A stretch of 5,984 bases of DNA from CAYGWX01 sp964353855 [NCBI: uncultured bacterium]. Lineage in GTDB: Bacteria > Edwardsbacteria > CAYGWX01. The position numbers and the translations under genes are program-made. Positions 5,441-5,984 of the stretch are shown piece by piece. The stretch is taken from NCBI GenBank assembly GCA_964353855.1, contig CAYGWX010000094.1, positions 1-5,984 on the forward strand, written 5' to 3'. Within the stretch, counting starts at the first letter, position 1. Every line of letters begins with the position of its first letter. The notes beneath the pieces were generated by a model. It saw only the letters and a list, made by a program, of their open reading frames with translations, was not told where the DNA came from and ran no database searches.

Positions 5441-5984
5441 ATGAAAGGCAAGAACGTTTTCAAGCTCTTGGTTCTGAGCCTCCTGGCTCTAACGCTCCTC
5501 GCCGTGACCGTCTGGGCCAAGGAAAAGCTGGTCCGGGTCTATGTCCCGGGCTGGCAGGGGCTACAGGCCATCCCCGGCAAGGGCGGCTGGGAGATCGCCG
5601 GGGCGAAGCTGAGCGAATACTACGACCTCATCGTCAAAGAAGAGGCTTATCCCCGGGTGCAGGCCTCGGGCCTCAGGCAGAAGGTCATCCACGAGGACCT
5701 GGACGAGGCGATGCGCACGGTCGCGGGCCAGTATCACACCTGGCCCCAGGTCGTCACCATCCTGCGCACCATGGCCTCGACCTATCCCACGATCTGCCGG
5801 GTGGAATCCATCGGGCCGACCTACAACGGGAACTGGATCTATGGGGTGAAGATCACCCAGACCCCGTCCCAGGACTACCCCAACCGGCCCTACGTCCTGT
5901 TCATGGGCACCCACCACGCCCGGGAGTGGGTCAATGTCGAGATCACGCTCAAGATCGCGGACTCCCTCACCCGGTGCTACGCCA
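5441..5984 (+). CDS. Secreted M14-family zinc carboxypeptidase, 3'-truncated by window edge
   Basis: The frame is open from ATG 5441 to the window end (181 codons plus one base), so the C-terminus is missing. The protein starts with a signal peptide (MKGKNVFKLLVLSLLALTLL, cut after VWA at residue 26). A propeptide-like region (about 27-105) follows, with VRVYVPGWQGLQAIPGKGG and YYDLIVKEEAYPRV. The M14 domain opens around QYHTWPQVVTILRTMASTYP, as in carboxypeptidase A/T-type enzymes (search YHT...V...L..LA..YP). The zinc motif HxxE is present as H159-A-R-E162 in GTHHAREWVNVE. The third zinc ligand and catalytic Glu lie beyond the window. GGAG (5431-5434) is six nt before the ATG. An in-frame ATG at 5396 is rejected because it sits at the expected transcription start and would precede the signal peptide. 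It would trim C-terminal residues from peptides, complementing the two upstream peptidases. Confidence 0.93.
   Translation, partial: MKGKNVFKLLVLSLLALTLLAVTVWAKEKLVRVYVPGWQGLQAIPGKGGWEIAGAKLSEYYDLIVKEEAYPRVQASGLRQKVIHEDLDEAMRTVAGQYHTWPQVVTILRTMASTYPTICRVESIGPTYNGNWIYGVKITQTPSQDYPNRPYVLFMGTHHAREWVNVEITLKIADSLTRCYA

Overview
The window is about 60% G+C by eye and reads as a bacterial chromosome. It holds five protein genes in three blocks: the 3' part of a CorA-type Mg2+/Co2+ transporter gene, a convergent gene for a small MshEN-PAS sensor-like protein, and, divergent from that, genes for three secreted peptidases. Two of the peptidases end in the same FlgD/T9SS-like C-terminal tail (a PNPM motif, a YD.(S/T)GRLVRT strand and an R-LV-R finish). 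Tails of this kind on secreted enzymes are typical of FCB-type bacteria and neighbouring candidate phyla such as WOR-3, Eisenbacteria and Zixibacteria. The promoters are ordinary TTGACA/TATAAT types and the ribosome sites are strong AGGAGG types, unlike classic Bacteroidetes signals. The phylum is therefore an inference only.

Layout: 3-989 (+) is corA, cut off at its 5' end. 990-1172 is a convergent intergenic region with a strong bidirectional terminator (1127-1151). 1173-1823 (-) is the MshEN-PAS protein. 1824-2097 is a divergent control region with two back-to-back sigma70-type promoters whose -35 regions form a spaced inverted repeat, plus a leader of about 140 nt with a predicted hairpin. 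2098-3750 (+) is a subtilisin-family (S8) protease. 3762-5354 (+) is an M28 zinc aminopeptidase, 11 nt downstream, with its Shine-Dalgarno site overlapping the upstream stop. A separate good promoter at 5362-5390 drives an M14 zinc carboxypeptidase (5441 to the window end, incomplete).

How the genes could work together: an endopeptidase (S8), an aminopeptidase-type enzyme (M28) and a carboxypeptidase-type enzyme (M14), all with signal peptides, make a plausible set for complete breakdown of extracellular protein. The divergent MshEN-PAS gene, a candidate cyclic-di-GMP/small-ligand sensor without an output domain, shares the control region and may belong to the same regulation; that link is inference. 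The oddest points are the paired mirror-image promoters, the S8 protease that lacks the usual oxyanion-hole Asn and the Thr of the HGT motif, and a clear drop in G+C at third codon positions inside its catalytic core.
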